The position numbers were made by a program, and so were the translations under genes. The notes beneath the pieces are model-generated. The model worked only from the letters and a program-made list of their open reading frames with translations. It was not told the DNA's origin and did not search any database. Shown here piece by piece: positions 47,580 through 55,760 of a stretch of 64,000 nucleotides of DNA; the first letter of the stretch is position 1; each line of letters begins with the position of its first letter. Location: positions 3,844,001-3,908,000 of the forward strand of contig NZ_CP118269.1 of assembly GCF_030062155.1 (NCBI RefSeq), in the 5' to 3' direction. The stretch comes from Pantoea sp. Lij88 (GTDB taxonomy: Bacteria; Pseudomonadota; Gammaproteobacteria; Enterobacterales; Enterobacteriaceae).

Positions 47580-49687
47580 GCCGCGCCATCCTCTTTCGCC
47601 GCCGCGGCAACCGGGTCGACTGTTTTACGTTTATCGTGGCGGCCCTTCCAGGTCAGCCAGAACAGCTCAAATACGGTACGGATAATGGTGCCCAGCGACA
47701 TCAGCGGATTGTCCTGCTTATACTCCGGCTGAATCCAGGCATCTGCACGCGCCAGCACTACACGCACCAGTTCGCGACGGCGCGCCAGCGGCATCGCCTC
47801 AAAGCGCAGACGGATGCTCTCCTCATCCCCGGAAATTTTGCTCACCGGAATCGTGATCGCGCCGGATTTCAGCAGCAGATCGATCTCTTCAATCTCATCC
47901 GTTTCATGACGTCCGTCGGGCGTATCGAGCTGCGCGCCGCCCATCGACAGGTTGCTGGTCAGGGTGCGCGATGAAATGCCGCTGGCGTAGTGAATAATCG
48001 CCGGGATTTGCACTTCAACGCGGATGGTTTTACGCACCTGCTTGGTTTCGCGTGCCACGGCAATCGCTGCCATCAGAATGATCAGGCTGAAGATCGCCCA
48101 GCCAACATTGAGCGCGATAACGTAAGGATCGACGCCAAAGTAGTCATGCATCACGGCACGCACCACGCCCGCCACAATGCCGATGGTCAGCAGCAGCGCC
48201 ACAATCACGTGCGGACGCACGATGTGGAAATCGAAGAAGCCCTGATCCAGTACGCCGCCTTTGTCAGTCACGTTGAACTTGCCATGTTTTGGCGACAGCA
48301 GGGTCAGAATGGTCGGGATCACCAGATGGAAGCACATCACCGTCTCATAAATCTCACCCCAGAAGGTGTAACGGAAACGGCCATTCATGCGTGAGTTTAC
48401 GTAGAGCGACATCACCAGATGCGGCAGCACATAAGCAAAAATCAGCGACGCCGATGAGTGAATAATATTCAGGTTAAACAGCAGGTACGCCAGCGGCGCG
48501 GTCAGGAAGGCGACGCGCGGCAGGCCGAACTGGAAGTGCAGCATGGCGTTGAGATAGCAAAGTCGCTGCTGCCACTTCAGGCCACGGCCGAACAGCGGGT
48601 TATCGACGCGGAAAATCTGCGTCATGCCGCGCGCCCAGCGGGTACGCTGAATGATATGCAGACCCAGACGCTCGGTCGCCAGACCGGCAGCCAGCGGGAT
48701 CGATAAAAAGGCGGAGCCCCAGCCGAGTCGCTGCATTTTCAGCGCGGTATGCGCATCTTCGGTGACGGTTTCAACGGCAAAGCCGCCAATCTCTTCCAGT
48801 GCTGAACGACGGATGACCGCACAGGAGCCGCAGAAAAAGGTGGCGTTCCAGTTGTCGTTACCCTGCTGCACCGGGCCATAAAACAGCGAGCCTTCGTTTG
48901 GAATGCTGCGCGCGGCGCGCAGATTACGCTCAAAGGGATCGGGAGAGTAGAAGTAGTGCGGCGTCTGCAGCAGCGCCAGCTTCGGATCTTTCAGGAACGG
49001 TCCTACCGTCGCCTGCAGGAAGGTGCGGGTCGCCACGTGGTCGCAGTCAAAGATGCAAATCAGCTCACCTTTGGTGATTTTCATCGCATGGTTGAGGTTA
49101 CCGGCTTTGGCATGTTTGTTGTCGTCGCGGGTGATGTACCCGACCCCGACATCTGCCGCAAAGCGGGCAAATTCGCTGCGCTTGCCATCATCCAGCAGAT
49201 AGACTTTGAGTTTGTCACGCGGGTAGTCAATACACTGCGCCGCCAGCACGGTGTCGCGCACCACATCCAGGCTTTCATTATAGGAAGGCACATAAATATC
49301 GACCGTCGGCCACAGACTGGTATCGTCCGGCAGCGGTTCAATGGTGCGTTTTAATGGCCAGGTCGTTTGCAGGAAGCCGAGAATTAAGATCAGCCAGACG
49401 TAAAGCTCCGCCAGATATAAGCCAATCCCTAAGATGGCCTCCACTTCGGAATTAAAGTGCAGCGTCTCAGTGGTGCGCCACCAGATATAGCGGCTGGACA
49501 TCAGCGCAGAGAGAATCACCATGACCACCGTTATTTTGCGGCTCTTGCTGAAACCCAATAAAAGCATCATACCGATACTGATCAGACCAAAAATATACTG
49601 TTTCTGGCTGTCCATCGGCGTAATGATGATCACCGCGGCAACGGGCGCAAGCACCAGCAGCAGCAGGTAAAACCCGATTTTACTCAT
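47576..49687 (-). CDS. bcsA: Cellulose synthase catalytic subunit BcsA (type I operon)
   Basis: Second BcsA, 703 residues, lacking the long N-terminal extension of the first. The catalytic set is complete: DDG 166-168, DCD 214-216, TED 309-311, QRTRW 347-351. The PilZ domain keeps R552-x-x-x-R556 and N579-x-S-x-x-G584, so it should also respond to c-di-GMP. The membrane helix plan is LLLVLAPVAAVIIITP, ISIGMMLLLGF and later pairs. It is as close to Komagataeibacter-type BcsA in size as to E. coli BcsA. It lies 52 bases after bcsQ, the largest gap in this operon. Confidence 0.95.
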   Translation of the reverse strand: MSKIGFYLLLLVLAPVAAVIIITPMDSQKQYIFGLISIGMMLLLGFSKSRKITVVMVILSALMSSRYIWWRTTETLHFNSEVEAILGIGLYLAELYVWLILILGFLQTTWPLKRTIEPLPDDTSLWPTVDIYVPSYNESLDVVRDTVLAAQCIDYPRDKLKVYLLDDGKRSEFARFAADVGVGYITRDDNKHAKAGNLNHAMKITKGELICIFDCDHVATRTFLQATVGPFLKDPKLALLQTPHYFYSPDPFERNLRAARSIPNEGSLFYGPVQQGNDNWNATFFCGSCAVIRRSALEEIGGFAVETVTEDAHTALKMQRLGWGSAFLSIPLAAGLATERLGLHIIQRTRWARGMTQIFRVDNPLFGRGLKWQQRLCYLNAMLHFQFGLPRVAFLTAPLAYLLFNLNIIHSSASLIFAYVLPHLVMSLYVNSRMNGRFRYTFWGEIYETVMCFHLVIPTILTLLSPKHGKFNVTDKGGVLDQGFFDFHIVRPHVIVALLLTIGIVAGVVRAVMHDYFGVDPYVIALNVGWAIFSLIILMAAIAVARETKQVRKTIRVEVQIPAIIHYASGISSRTLTSNLSMGGAQLDTPDGRHETDEIEEIDLLLKSGAITIPVSKISGDEESIRLRFEAMPLARRRELVRVVLARADAWIQPEYKQDNPLMSLGTIIRTVFELFWLTWKGRHDKRKTVDPVAAAAKEDGAA

Positions 49688-49739
49688 GATTCACCCTGAG
49701 AAGAGCTGTGTAAGTCAGTCGCCTGGCAGAGCCCGACGA

Positions 49740-50543
49740 CTAATAGTGGTTTGTGCGGATGGGAGCCTGAACTTCGCCATTACCCACGGTGATATTCAGA
49801 ATGCTGCTGACACGTTTCGCGATCAGTTCAATATCAAATGCCGCGGCTGAGGCGGGACTGAAATCGTAAACAGACTGCTGGGAAGCATTCGCTTCACCCA
49901 CGCTTTCATCACGGTGAACCACGCCCAGTAAATTGTCGCCCAGACGCTGCTGCATAAACGCGGTGACATCGCGATTGATATTCCGGCGGTTGTCACACTG
50001 GTTGAGAATAAAATAGTGACCCTGCTTATTATTGAGCGGCTTCCCGGTCATCCGGTTCTCTTCAATCTGCGGTAATAACGACACAGAGGCGGTATCCGCT
50101 AACATCACCACTAAATGCATATCGGCCAGCGCCGTCATTGCTTTAAGGGCGGGACCCGGGCCAGGTGGAAAATCAGCCACAATCACCAGGCCGGGATAAT
50201 TGAGCACCGTATCCAGACCGCGCTTAATAAAGTGGGGATCTTTCATCAGGTTCTCTTCGAACCGTTCGCGCTGTGGCTCGGTGACGTCGCCATAAGGCAG
50301 GACAAAGATATTGCCGCCGGTGGTGAGAATCGACTGACTCCAGTCCGCCTGCTCTTCTGAGCGCGCCACAAATCCACGCCCATCATTCAGCGGTACGCCG
50401 AAGTGAAGACGCAGGGCATTCTGCACATCGAAATCAATCGCCAGAACTTTGCTACCGGAACGCGCCAGACTCCAGGCCAGATTCGCCGCCAGCGTGGTTT
50501 TTCCCACGCCGCCCTTCGGCGAGCACACACAAACTAACGGCAT
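49740..50543 (-). CDS. bcsQ: Cellulose biosynthesis ParA/MinD-like ATPase BcsQ (type I operon)
   Basis: Second BcsQ, 267 residues, with a canonical deviant Walker A loop, SPKGGVGKTTLAANLAWSLA, containing both lysines that the first copy lacks. Other ParA/MinD segments are VLAIDFDVQNALRLHFG, VIVADFPPGPGPALKAM and HYFILNQCDNRRNINRD. It should therefore bind and hydrolyse ATP and cycle on membrane or complex. Its start lies 10 bases inside the end of bcsO. Confidence 0.9.
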   Translation of the reverse strand: MPLVCVCSPKGGVGKTTLAANLAWSLARSGSKVLAIDFDVQNALRLHFGVPLNDGRGFVARSEEQADWSQSILTTGGNIFVLPYGDVTEPQRERFEENLMKDPHFIKRGLDTVLNYPGLVIVADFPPGPGPALKAMTALADMHLVVMLADTASVSLLPQIEENRMTGKPLNNKQGHYFILNQCDNRRNINRDVTAFMQQRLGDNLLGVVHRDESVGEANASQQSVYDFSPASAAAFDIELIAKRVSSILNITVGNGEVQAPIRTNHY

Positions 50544-51142
50544 AGCGCAATCTTCTCCAGTAACGGTTTGAGTAAGGTTTCTTTCGGCAGCGTCACATCG
50601 CGCGAGCGGAACAGCGCGCCAAACCGTTCTGGCTCAGAATGGGGTGCGGCGGGCGTGATGACGGGCTGATGTTCCGCCACCGTGGCGGTCCGGATCGGCT
50701 CAGCGCGGGGTGCGGCCACCGGCTCAGCACGCAGGACAGCCACAGACTCAGCCGGTATTTGTCGTGGCGGCGGTGGCGGAAAGAGTGACGAAGGGCCGCG
50801 CTCAGTGGGGCTGGCTGCGGGAAGGTTGCTGCCAGACAGGCTATCAAGAATCGACGTGCGGGCCGCCATCGCCGGTTTTGCACTGAGTGTCACAGGGCGT
50901 GGCGGTGCTTCAGGTGGAGGCGCCGTGAACTCATCACCGCGCAGCGGCTGAGGTTGCGGCAGGTCGATACGCTGACCGCTACCGAATGGCGTCTGTTGTT
51001 CTTCTTTCGCCAGCTGGCGAATCAATGCCCATTTACTGTGTTCCGCCGCTTCCTGCGTCTGGCCAGACATATCTTTAAAATCGATGTCGAGCGTTTGCGT
51101 CTTCTCTTTAAAACGCTGCAAATCATCGTAATTATTCTTCAT
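50534..51142 (-). CDS. bcsO: Proline-rich cellulose biosynthesis protein BcsO
   Basis: A 202-residue cytosolic protein with three parts: a conserved N terminus (MKNNYDDLQRFKEKTQTLD, DFKDMSGQTQEAAEHSKWALI), a long Pro/Ala-rich middle (PPPEAPPRP, FPPPPPRQIP, EPVAAPRAEPI), and a short conserved end (RFGALFRSRDVTLPKETLLKPL). This matches the BcsO family found at the head of type I bcs operons; its biochemical role is not known. I chose ATG 51142; the 16-residue upstream extension (MCYIPGKFPPCC) overlaps the candidate promoter's leader and has no family match. It overlaps bcsQ by 10 bases. Confidence 0.8.
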   Translation of the reverse strand: MKNNYDDLQRFKEKTQTLDIDFKDMSGQTQEAAEHSKWALIRQLAKEEQQTPFGSGQRIDLPQPQPLRGDEFTAPPPEAPPRPVTLSAKPAMAARTSILDSLSGSNLPAASPTERGPSSLFPPPPPRQIPAESVAVLRAEPVAAPRAEPIRTATVAEHQPVITPAAPHSEPERFGALFRSRDVTLPKETLLKPLLEKIALCR

Positions 51143-51178
51143 TGGCCGTGGCCTGCAACAAGGGGGGAATTTTCCTGG

Positions 51179-51208
51179 AATATAGCACATCCCTTTAATC
51201 TGAGTCAG
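51179..51208 (-). promoter_or_regulatory. Candidate promoter of the type I bcs operon
   Basis: Minus strand: -35 CTGACT (51208-51203), 18-base spacer, extended -10 TGCTATATT with TATATT at 51184-51179. The start would be near 51172, 30 bases before the bcsO ATG. Confidence 0.45.
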
Positions 51209-51591
51209 AAAAACCTGATTACAAAAAAAGCAGATTCAATAAAATTGTTTAATCATAAAGATGGGTTAATAGCCGAATATAGCTACTTCAGGGTCATCAC
51301 CTTTGATAATTAATAAGTGATGTTTAAGTTAAATTGATAAGCGTTTTTTAAAAAATTTCCGGATATTGCCGCTCTGGCAATAACTGGCCCGGCCAGGCTG
51401 ACTTATACCCGATGCCCGATTTCACACTAATAAGCCGATCGCTGCTGTAAGGGATTGATGAGATTTATCTTTTTCCGCTGCAAATATCGCCAGAAAAAAA
51501 ACAGATTAACAGGGGTAACGGAAAAAGAGAGGGAATAAACAGGGAGTGACCGCAGAGCCGCCAGCGGTGCGGCTTACAGATGAATTGAGAT

Positions 51592-51617
51592 AAAAAAAGG
51601 CTCCAGAAAGGAGCCTT
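51592..51617 (-). terminator. Rho-independent terminator of the dpp operon
   Basis: Minus-strand stem AAGGCTCC/GGAGCCTT, 8 bp, with a 5-base loop and a T-run, 30 bases after the dppF stop. Confidence 0.85.
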
Positions 51618-51646
51618 CGGCTGAGTGTTATAGATAGTGAGCAGGC

Positions 51647-52669
51647 TCAGCTGACTTTTTCTGCCACGCCAACGGGCTGATTCTCATCCTGATCAACCGC
51701 GAAGCAGGCAATCTCCTGCCCGCCATAGTTTTTCAGCTTCGGCTGCAACTGCACGCAGGTGCTGAAACGTCGGTGACAGCGCGCATTAAAGGCGCAGCCC
51801 GGTGGCGGATTCAGTGGGCTTGGCAGCTCGCCGGTCAGCTTGATGCGCTCACGACGGTCGTCAGGATTAAGACGCGGCGTCGCCGACAGCAAGGCCTGGG
51901 TATAAGGGTGGCGCGGGTTGGCGAAAATCGCCTCTTTGCTGCCCTTCTCAACGCAACGGCCGAGATACATCACCATCACCTCATCGGCAATGTGTTCCAC
52001 CACTGACAAATCGTGCGAGATAAAGACGTAAGAAAGCCCCATATCCTGCTGCAGATCCATCATCAGGTTCAGTACCTGAGCACGCACCGATACGTCGAGC
52101 GCCGAAACCGGCTCATCAGCGATCAGTACGTCCGGATCAAGCATCAGCCCACGCGCGATGGCGATACGCTGACGCTGACCGCCTGAGAACATGTGCGGGT
52201 AGCGATCATAGTGCTCGGTTTTCAGGCCAACTTTCGCCATCATCTCCAGCGTCTTCTCGCGGCGTTCCGCTTTGGTCAGCTGGGTATTGATGACCAGTGG
52301 CTCTTCCAGAATCTGGCTCACTTTTTTACGTGGATTGAGTGAGCCATACGGGTTCTGGAACACGATCTGGATTTTCTGACGACGCAGCTTTTGCGCCTGA
52401 GGATCGTGTTTCAGCAGATCCTGACCGTGCCAGTAAAGCTGCCCTTCGGTCGGGGTTTCAATCATCGTCAGCAGTCGGCCCAGCGTGGATTTACCACAGC
52501 CTGACTCGCCGACGACCGCCAGCGTTTTGCCGCGCTCCAGATTAAAAGAGACGCCATCCAGCGCTTTGACCAGACGCTCCTGACCAAACAGCCCCTTCTT
52601 CACCGGGTAGTGCTTTTTGAGATCAATCGCCTGCAGCAGGAACTGATCTTTCGTGATTTCATGACTCAT
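51647..52669 (-). CDS. dppF: Dipeptide ABC transporter ATPase DppF
   Basis: One of the two nucleotide-binding subunits of the dipeptide importer, which also carries haem in E. coli. The 340 residues match E. coli closely from [16 protein letters not shown] on. Walker A is [15 protein letters not shown], the signature is [16 protein letters not shown], Walker B is [14 protein letters not shown], and the oligopeptide-family C-terminal region [10 protein letters not shown] ends the protein. I chose ATG 52669, which overlaps the dppD stop by 11 bases; the longer frame upstream lies inside dppD and is not a start. Confidence 0.95.
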   Translation of the reverse strand: MSHEITKDQFLLQAIDLKKHYPVKKGLFGQERLVKALDGVSFNLERGKTLAVVGESGCGKSTLGRLLTMIETPTEGQLYWHGQDLLKHDPQAQKLRRQKIQIVFQNPYGSLNPRKKVSQILEEPLVINTQLTKAERREKTLEMMAKVGLKTEHYDRYPHMFSGGQRQRIAIARGLMLDPDVLIADEPVSALDVSVRAQVLNLMMDLQQDMGLSYVFISHDLSVVEHIADEVMVMYLGRCVEKGSKEAIFANPRHPYTQALLSATPRLNPDDRRERIKLTGELPSPLNPPPGCAFNARCHRRFSTCVQLQPKLKNYGGQEIACFAVDQDENQPVGVAEKVS

Positions 52670-53645
52670 AAGTTGGTCTCCCGGCATCGTCCAGCGGATA
52701 GTGACACTTGGACTGGCGTCCTGGAATGGTGCGCAGTTCAGGTTCTTCCTGACGGCAAAGGTCGGTCGCATAAGGGCAGCGTGGATTCAGCAGACAGCCA
52801 ACCGGGCGGTCATACTTGCCCGGTACCACGCCCGGCAGTGAGGCCAGACGCGCTTTGTCTGCCGCAAACTCCGGCAGCGCGCGCAGCAGCGCCTGCGTAT
52901 AAGGATGGCGCGGCGCTTTAAAGATATCGGTCGCTTTGCCGCTCTCCACCACCTGACCGGCATACATCACGATAATGTGGTGCGCCGCTTCGGCCACTAA
53001 CGCCAGATCGTGTGTAATCAGGATCAGCGCCATGTTCTCCTGCCGCTGTAACTCCAGCAGCAGTTCGATGATCTGCGCCTGAATGGTCACGTCGAGCGCC
53101 GTGGTCGGCTCATCGGCAATTAACAGCTTAGGCCGACAGGCGATGGCCATCGCAATCATCACACGCTGGCTCATACCGCCCGACAGCTGGTGCGGATAGA
53201 CATCGAGCCGTGACGCAGGATCGGGAATACCGACCTGATTCAGCAGGTCGATTGCCCGCTGACGCCGGGTGCGTTTATTGCCGCCCTGATGCACCTTGAT
53301 CGCTTCCATGATCTGGAAACCCACGGTGTAGCAGGGATTCAGGCTGGTCATCGGGTCCTGAAAAATCATCGCCACTTCTGCGCCCACCAGCTGGCGGCGC
53401 TCGCGTTCGGAGATGTGTTGCAGGTCGCGCTGGTTGAACTCCAGCTTCTCAGCCATCACTTTGCCGGGGAAATCGATCAACCCCATGATTGCCAGTGAAC
53501 TCACGGATTTCCCGGAGCCGGACTCGCCTACGATACCGACTACCTGGCCCTGTTCAACCTGATAACTGATGCGGTCAACCGCACGGAACGGTGCTTTATC
53601 GTCGCCGAAATGCACCGATAGTTTGTCTACATTTAATAACGCCAT
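52659..53645 (-). CDS. dppD: Dipeptide ABC transporter ATPase DppD
   Basis: Partner ATPase of DppF, 328 residues (327 in E. coli). Walker [15 protein letters not shown], signature [15 protein letters not shown], Walker [15 protein letters not shown] and the H-loop [10 protein letters not shown] are intact. The C terminus carries the Cys-rich stretch [17 protein letters not shown] typical of peptide-transporter ATPases, where a 4Fe-4S cluster has been proposed in relatives. It is 12 bases after dppC. Confidence 0.95.
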   Translation of the reverse strand: MALLNVDKLSVHFGDDKAPFRAVDRISYQVEQGQVVGIVGESGSGKSVSSLAIMGLIDFPGKVMAEKLEFNQRDLQHISERERRQLVGAEVAMIFQDPMTSLNPCYTVGFQIMEAIKVHQGGNKRTRRQRAIDLLNQVGIPDPASRLDVYPHQLSGGMSQRVMIAMAIACRPKLLIADEPTTALDVTIQAQIIELLLELQRQENMALILITHDLALVAEAAHHIIVMYAGQVVESGKATDIFKAPRHPYTQALLRALPEFAADKARLASLPGVVPGKYDRPVGCLLNPRCPYATDLCRQEEPELRTIPGRQSKCHYPLDDAGRPTYES

Positions 53646-53657
53646 CTCGGTGCCTCT

Positions 53658-54560
53658 TTACTGCTTGAGTTTCGGGTCGAGGGCATCACGCAAACCATCG
53701 CCCATCAGGTTAAATGCCAGCACGGTAAGTAGAATGACCAATCCAGGGAAGGTCACAACCCACCAGGCACTTTGCGCATACTGCAGAACGTCGGAGAGCA
53801 TCGTGCCCCACTCCGGCGTTGGCGGTTGCGCACCCATACCGAGAAAGCCCAGCGCCGCCATATCGAGAATGGCGTTGGAGAAACCTAATGACGCCTGCAC
53901 GATCAGCGGCGCAAGGCAGTTAGGCAGAATATTCACGAACATCTGGCGCAGCATACCGGCACCGGCCACGCCGGACGCGGTCACATAGTCGCGGTTCACT
54001 TCCACCAGCACCGCCGCGCGGGTCAGACGGATATAGTGCGGCAGCGCCACAAAGGTCAGCGCGATGGAGGCGTTGACGATCGACGGGCCAAAGATTGCGA
54101 CCAGCACCAGAGCCAGCAGCAGGCTTGGCAGCGCCAGCATGATATCGACCACGCGCATGATGATGGCATCGACCACGCCGCCGAGATAACCGGCCAGCAG
54201 GCCAAATATCACGCCGAAAATCAGTGACAGCACCACCACCAGACAGCCCACCAGCAGCGACAGGCGCGCACCGTACATCAGACGCGACAGCACATCGCGG
54301 CCGACGTCGTCGGTGCCCAGGATGTAGCTCCAGTTACCGCCTTCCTGCCAGACCGGCGGATGCAGCAGCGCATCGCGGAACTGCTCAGCAGGCGCATGCG
54401 GAGCCAGCACATCGGCAAAAATAGCGCACAGCAATACAATGATGATATAGACCAGGCCCACGACGGCGCCTTTGTTACGTTTGAAGTAGTGCCAGAATTC
54501 CTGAAACGGGGTCATCGGCTTGGGTGCAACGGTAACGCTGCCGGGATCAACAACAGACAT
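53658..54560 (-). CDS. dppC: Dipeptide ABC transporter permease DppC
   Basis: Inner-membrane permease of 300 residues, the E. coli length. Features are the N-terminal helix GAVVGLVYIIIVLLCAIFADVLAPHAP, the LGTDDVGRDVLSRLMYGARLSL segment of OppC/DppC proteins, and the EAA loop GVAGAGMLRQMFVNILPN that contacts the ATPases. It lies 9 bases after dppB in the same transcript. Confidence 0.95.
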   Translation of the reverse strand: MSVVDPGSVTVAPKPMTPFQEFWHYFKRNKGAVVGLVYIIIVLLCAIFADVLAPHAPAEQFRDALLHPPVWQEGGNWSYILGTDDVGRDVLSRLMYGARLSLLVGCLVVVLSLIFGVIFGLLAGYLGGVVDAIIMRVVDIMLALPSLLLALVLVAIFGPSIVNASIALTFVALPHYIRLTRAAVLVEVNRDYVTASGVAGAGMLRQMFVNILPNCLAPLIVQASLGFSNAILDMAALGFLGMGAQPPTPEWGTMLSDVLQYAQSAWWVVTFPGLVILLTVLAFNLMGDGLRDALDPKLKQ

Positions 54561-54569
54561 GATGCCCCC

Positions 54570-55589
54570 TTATTTCTTGTGACGTATGCGCGGGTTAACC
54601 ACGCCATACAGCAGATCAACCAGCAGGTTGACCACAATAATCAGTACTGCCGTCAGCAGCACACCGCCCTGCACCACCGGATAGTCACGGCGCTGCAACG
54701 CTTCAATCAGCCAGCGACCCAGACCCGGCCACGAGAAGATGGTTTCGGTCAGAATCGCGCCGGCCAGCAACGTGCCGACCTGCAGGCCGATCACCGTCAC
54801 CACCGGCAGCATGGCGTTTCGCAGCGCATGCACCACGATCACACGCATCCGCGTCAGGCCTTTGGCGCGCGCCGTACGGATGTAATCTTCACCCAGTACT
54901 TCGAGCATTGCCGATCGCGTCATACGCACAATCACCGCCAGCGGGATGGTGCCCAGTACGATGGCAGGCAGAATCATGTGCATCACTGCATCGTGGAAGT
55001 CGCCCGGCTCACCCCAGAAGAAGGTGTCGATCAGCATAAAGCCGGTCAGCGGCATGCTGTCATCCAGGAAGACGGTGTCGCCGACTCGCCCGGAAACCGG
55101 TGTCAGGTTGAACTGAACCGAGACCAGCATGATCAGCATGATGCCCCACCAGAAGATCGGCATGGAGTAGCCGGTCAGTGAGATACCCACGGCGGTGTGA
55201 TCGAAAATCGAACCGCGCTTCACCGCCGCCAGAACCCCAACCGGGATACCAATGGCCACGGCAAATATCATGGCGCAGATGCCGAGTTCCAGCGTCGCTT
55301 TGAAGCGCGGAACAAACTCATCCCAGACCGGGATGCGGCTCTTAAGGGAAATGCCCAGGTCGCCATGTAATACGCCGTTAATGTAGTGCAGGTACTGTTT
55401 CCACAGCGGCTGATCCAGCCCTAACAGCGCCATTAACTGTGCATGACGTTCAGGAGAAATACCGCGCTCGCCCGCCATGATCAGCACCGGATCGCCGGGG
55501 ATCATATGAACAAACGCGAAGGTGAGTAATGTAATGCCGATAAACGTTGGGATGACAAGGCCCAGACGTCGGAGTATGAACTGCAGCAT
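54570..55589 (-). CDS. dppB: Dipeptide ABC transporter permease DppB
   Basis: Second permease, 339 residues as in E. coli. It begins MLQFILRRLGLVIPTFIGITLLTFAFVHMIPGDPV, the standard OppB/DppB start. It has the EAA loop ARAKGLTRMRVIVVHALRNAMLP and ends VNLLVDLLYGVVNPRIRHKK. It is separated from dppA by 171 bases containing a strong hairpin, so it and the downstream genes probably receive less transcript than dppA. Confidence 0.95.
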   Translation of the reverse strand: MLQFILRRLGLVIPTFIGITLLTFAFVHMIPGDPVLIMAGERGISPERHAQLMALLGLDQPLWKQYLHYINGVLHGDLGISLKSRIPVWDEFVPRFKATLELGICAMIFAVAIGIPVGVLAAVKRGSIFDHTAVGISLTGYSMPIFWWGIMLIMLVSVQFNLTPVSGRVGDTVFLDDSMPLTGFMLIDTFFWGEPGDFHDAVMHMILPAIVLGTIPLAVIVRMTRSAMLEVLGEDYIRTARAKGLTRMRVIVVHALRNAMLPVVTVIGLQVGTLLAGAILTETIFSWPGLGRWLIEALQRRDYPVVQGGVLLTAVLIIVVNLLVDLLYGVVNPRIRHKK

Positions 55590-55723
55590 AATCCGGGTTC
55601 TCTCTTGTCCGCGCGACCGTCGCCGCGAGGGTTGTTATTGCTTACATCTGACGATCGGGTAGGCCCGACCGCGACGCAGACAGGCTGCGCCTCTACCGTT
55701 TCCAGTAAAACAGGGAGATAAAG

Positions 55724-55748
55724 CCGGGGCGACGCGCAGCCGCCCCGG
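55724..55748 (-). terminator. Hairpin between dppA and dppB (attenuator or stabiliser)
   Basis: Perfect 8-bp GC-rich stem CCGGGGCG/CGCCCCGG with a 9-base loop, 13 bases after the dppA stop, without an immediate T-run. It probably lets some transcription through while stabilising dppA mRNA, giving an excess of the binding protein. Confidence 0.55.
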
Positions 55749-55760
55749 AAAAGGCGACAA

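Larger units (their letters stand above)
51143..51646. other. Intergenic region between the type I bcs operon and dppF
   Basis: About 500 AT-rich bases without a gene. The right end holds the dppF terminator and a smaller hairpin AGCCGC/GCGGCT (51556-51574). The left end holds the bcsO promoter. Between them are runs of A and T (51340-51356) that may bend DNA. E. coli has the ldr toxin loci in the equivalent gap; I saw none here. Confidence 0.6.

Noticed and set aside
51191..51591. Search for an ldr-type toxin/antisense RNA locus in the bcs-dpp gap, as in E. coli
   Set aside because: No short hydrophobic Ldr-like peptide or repeated unit was found; the gap contains only promoter-like and terminator-like sequence.
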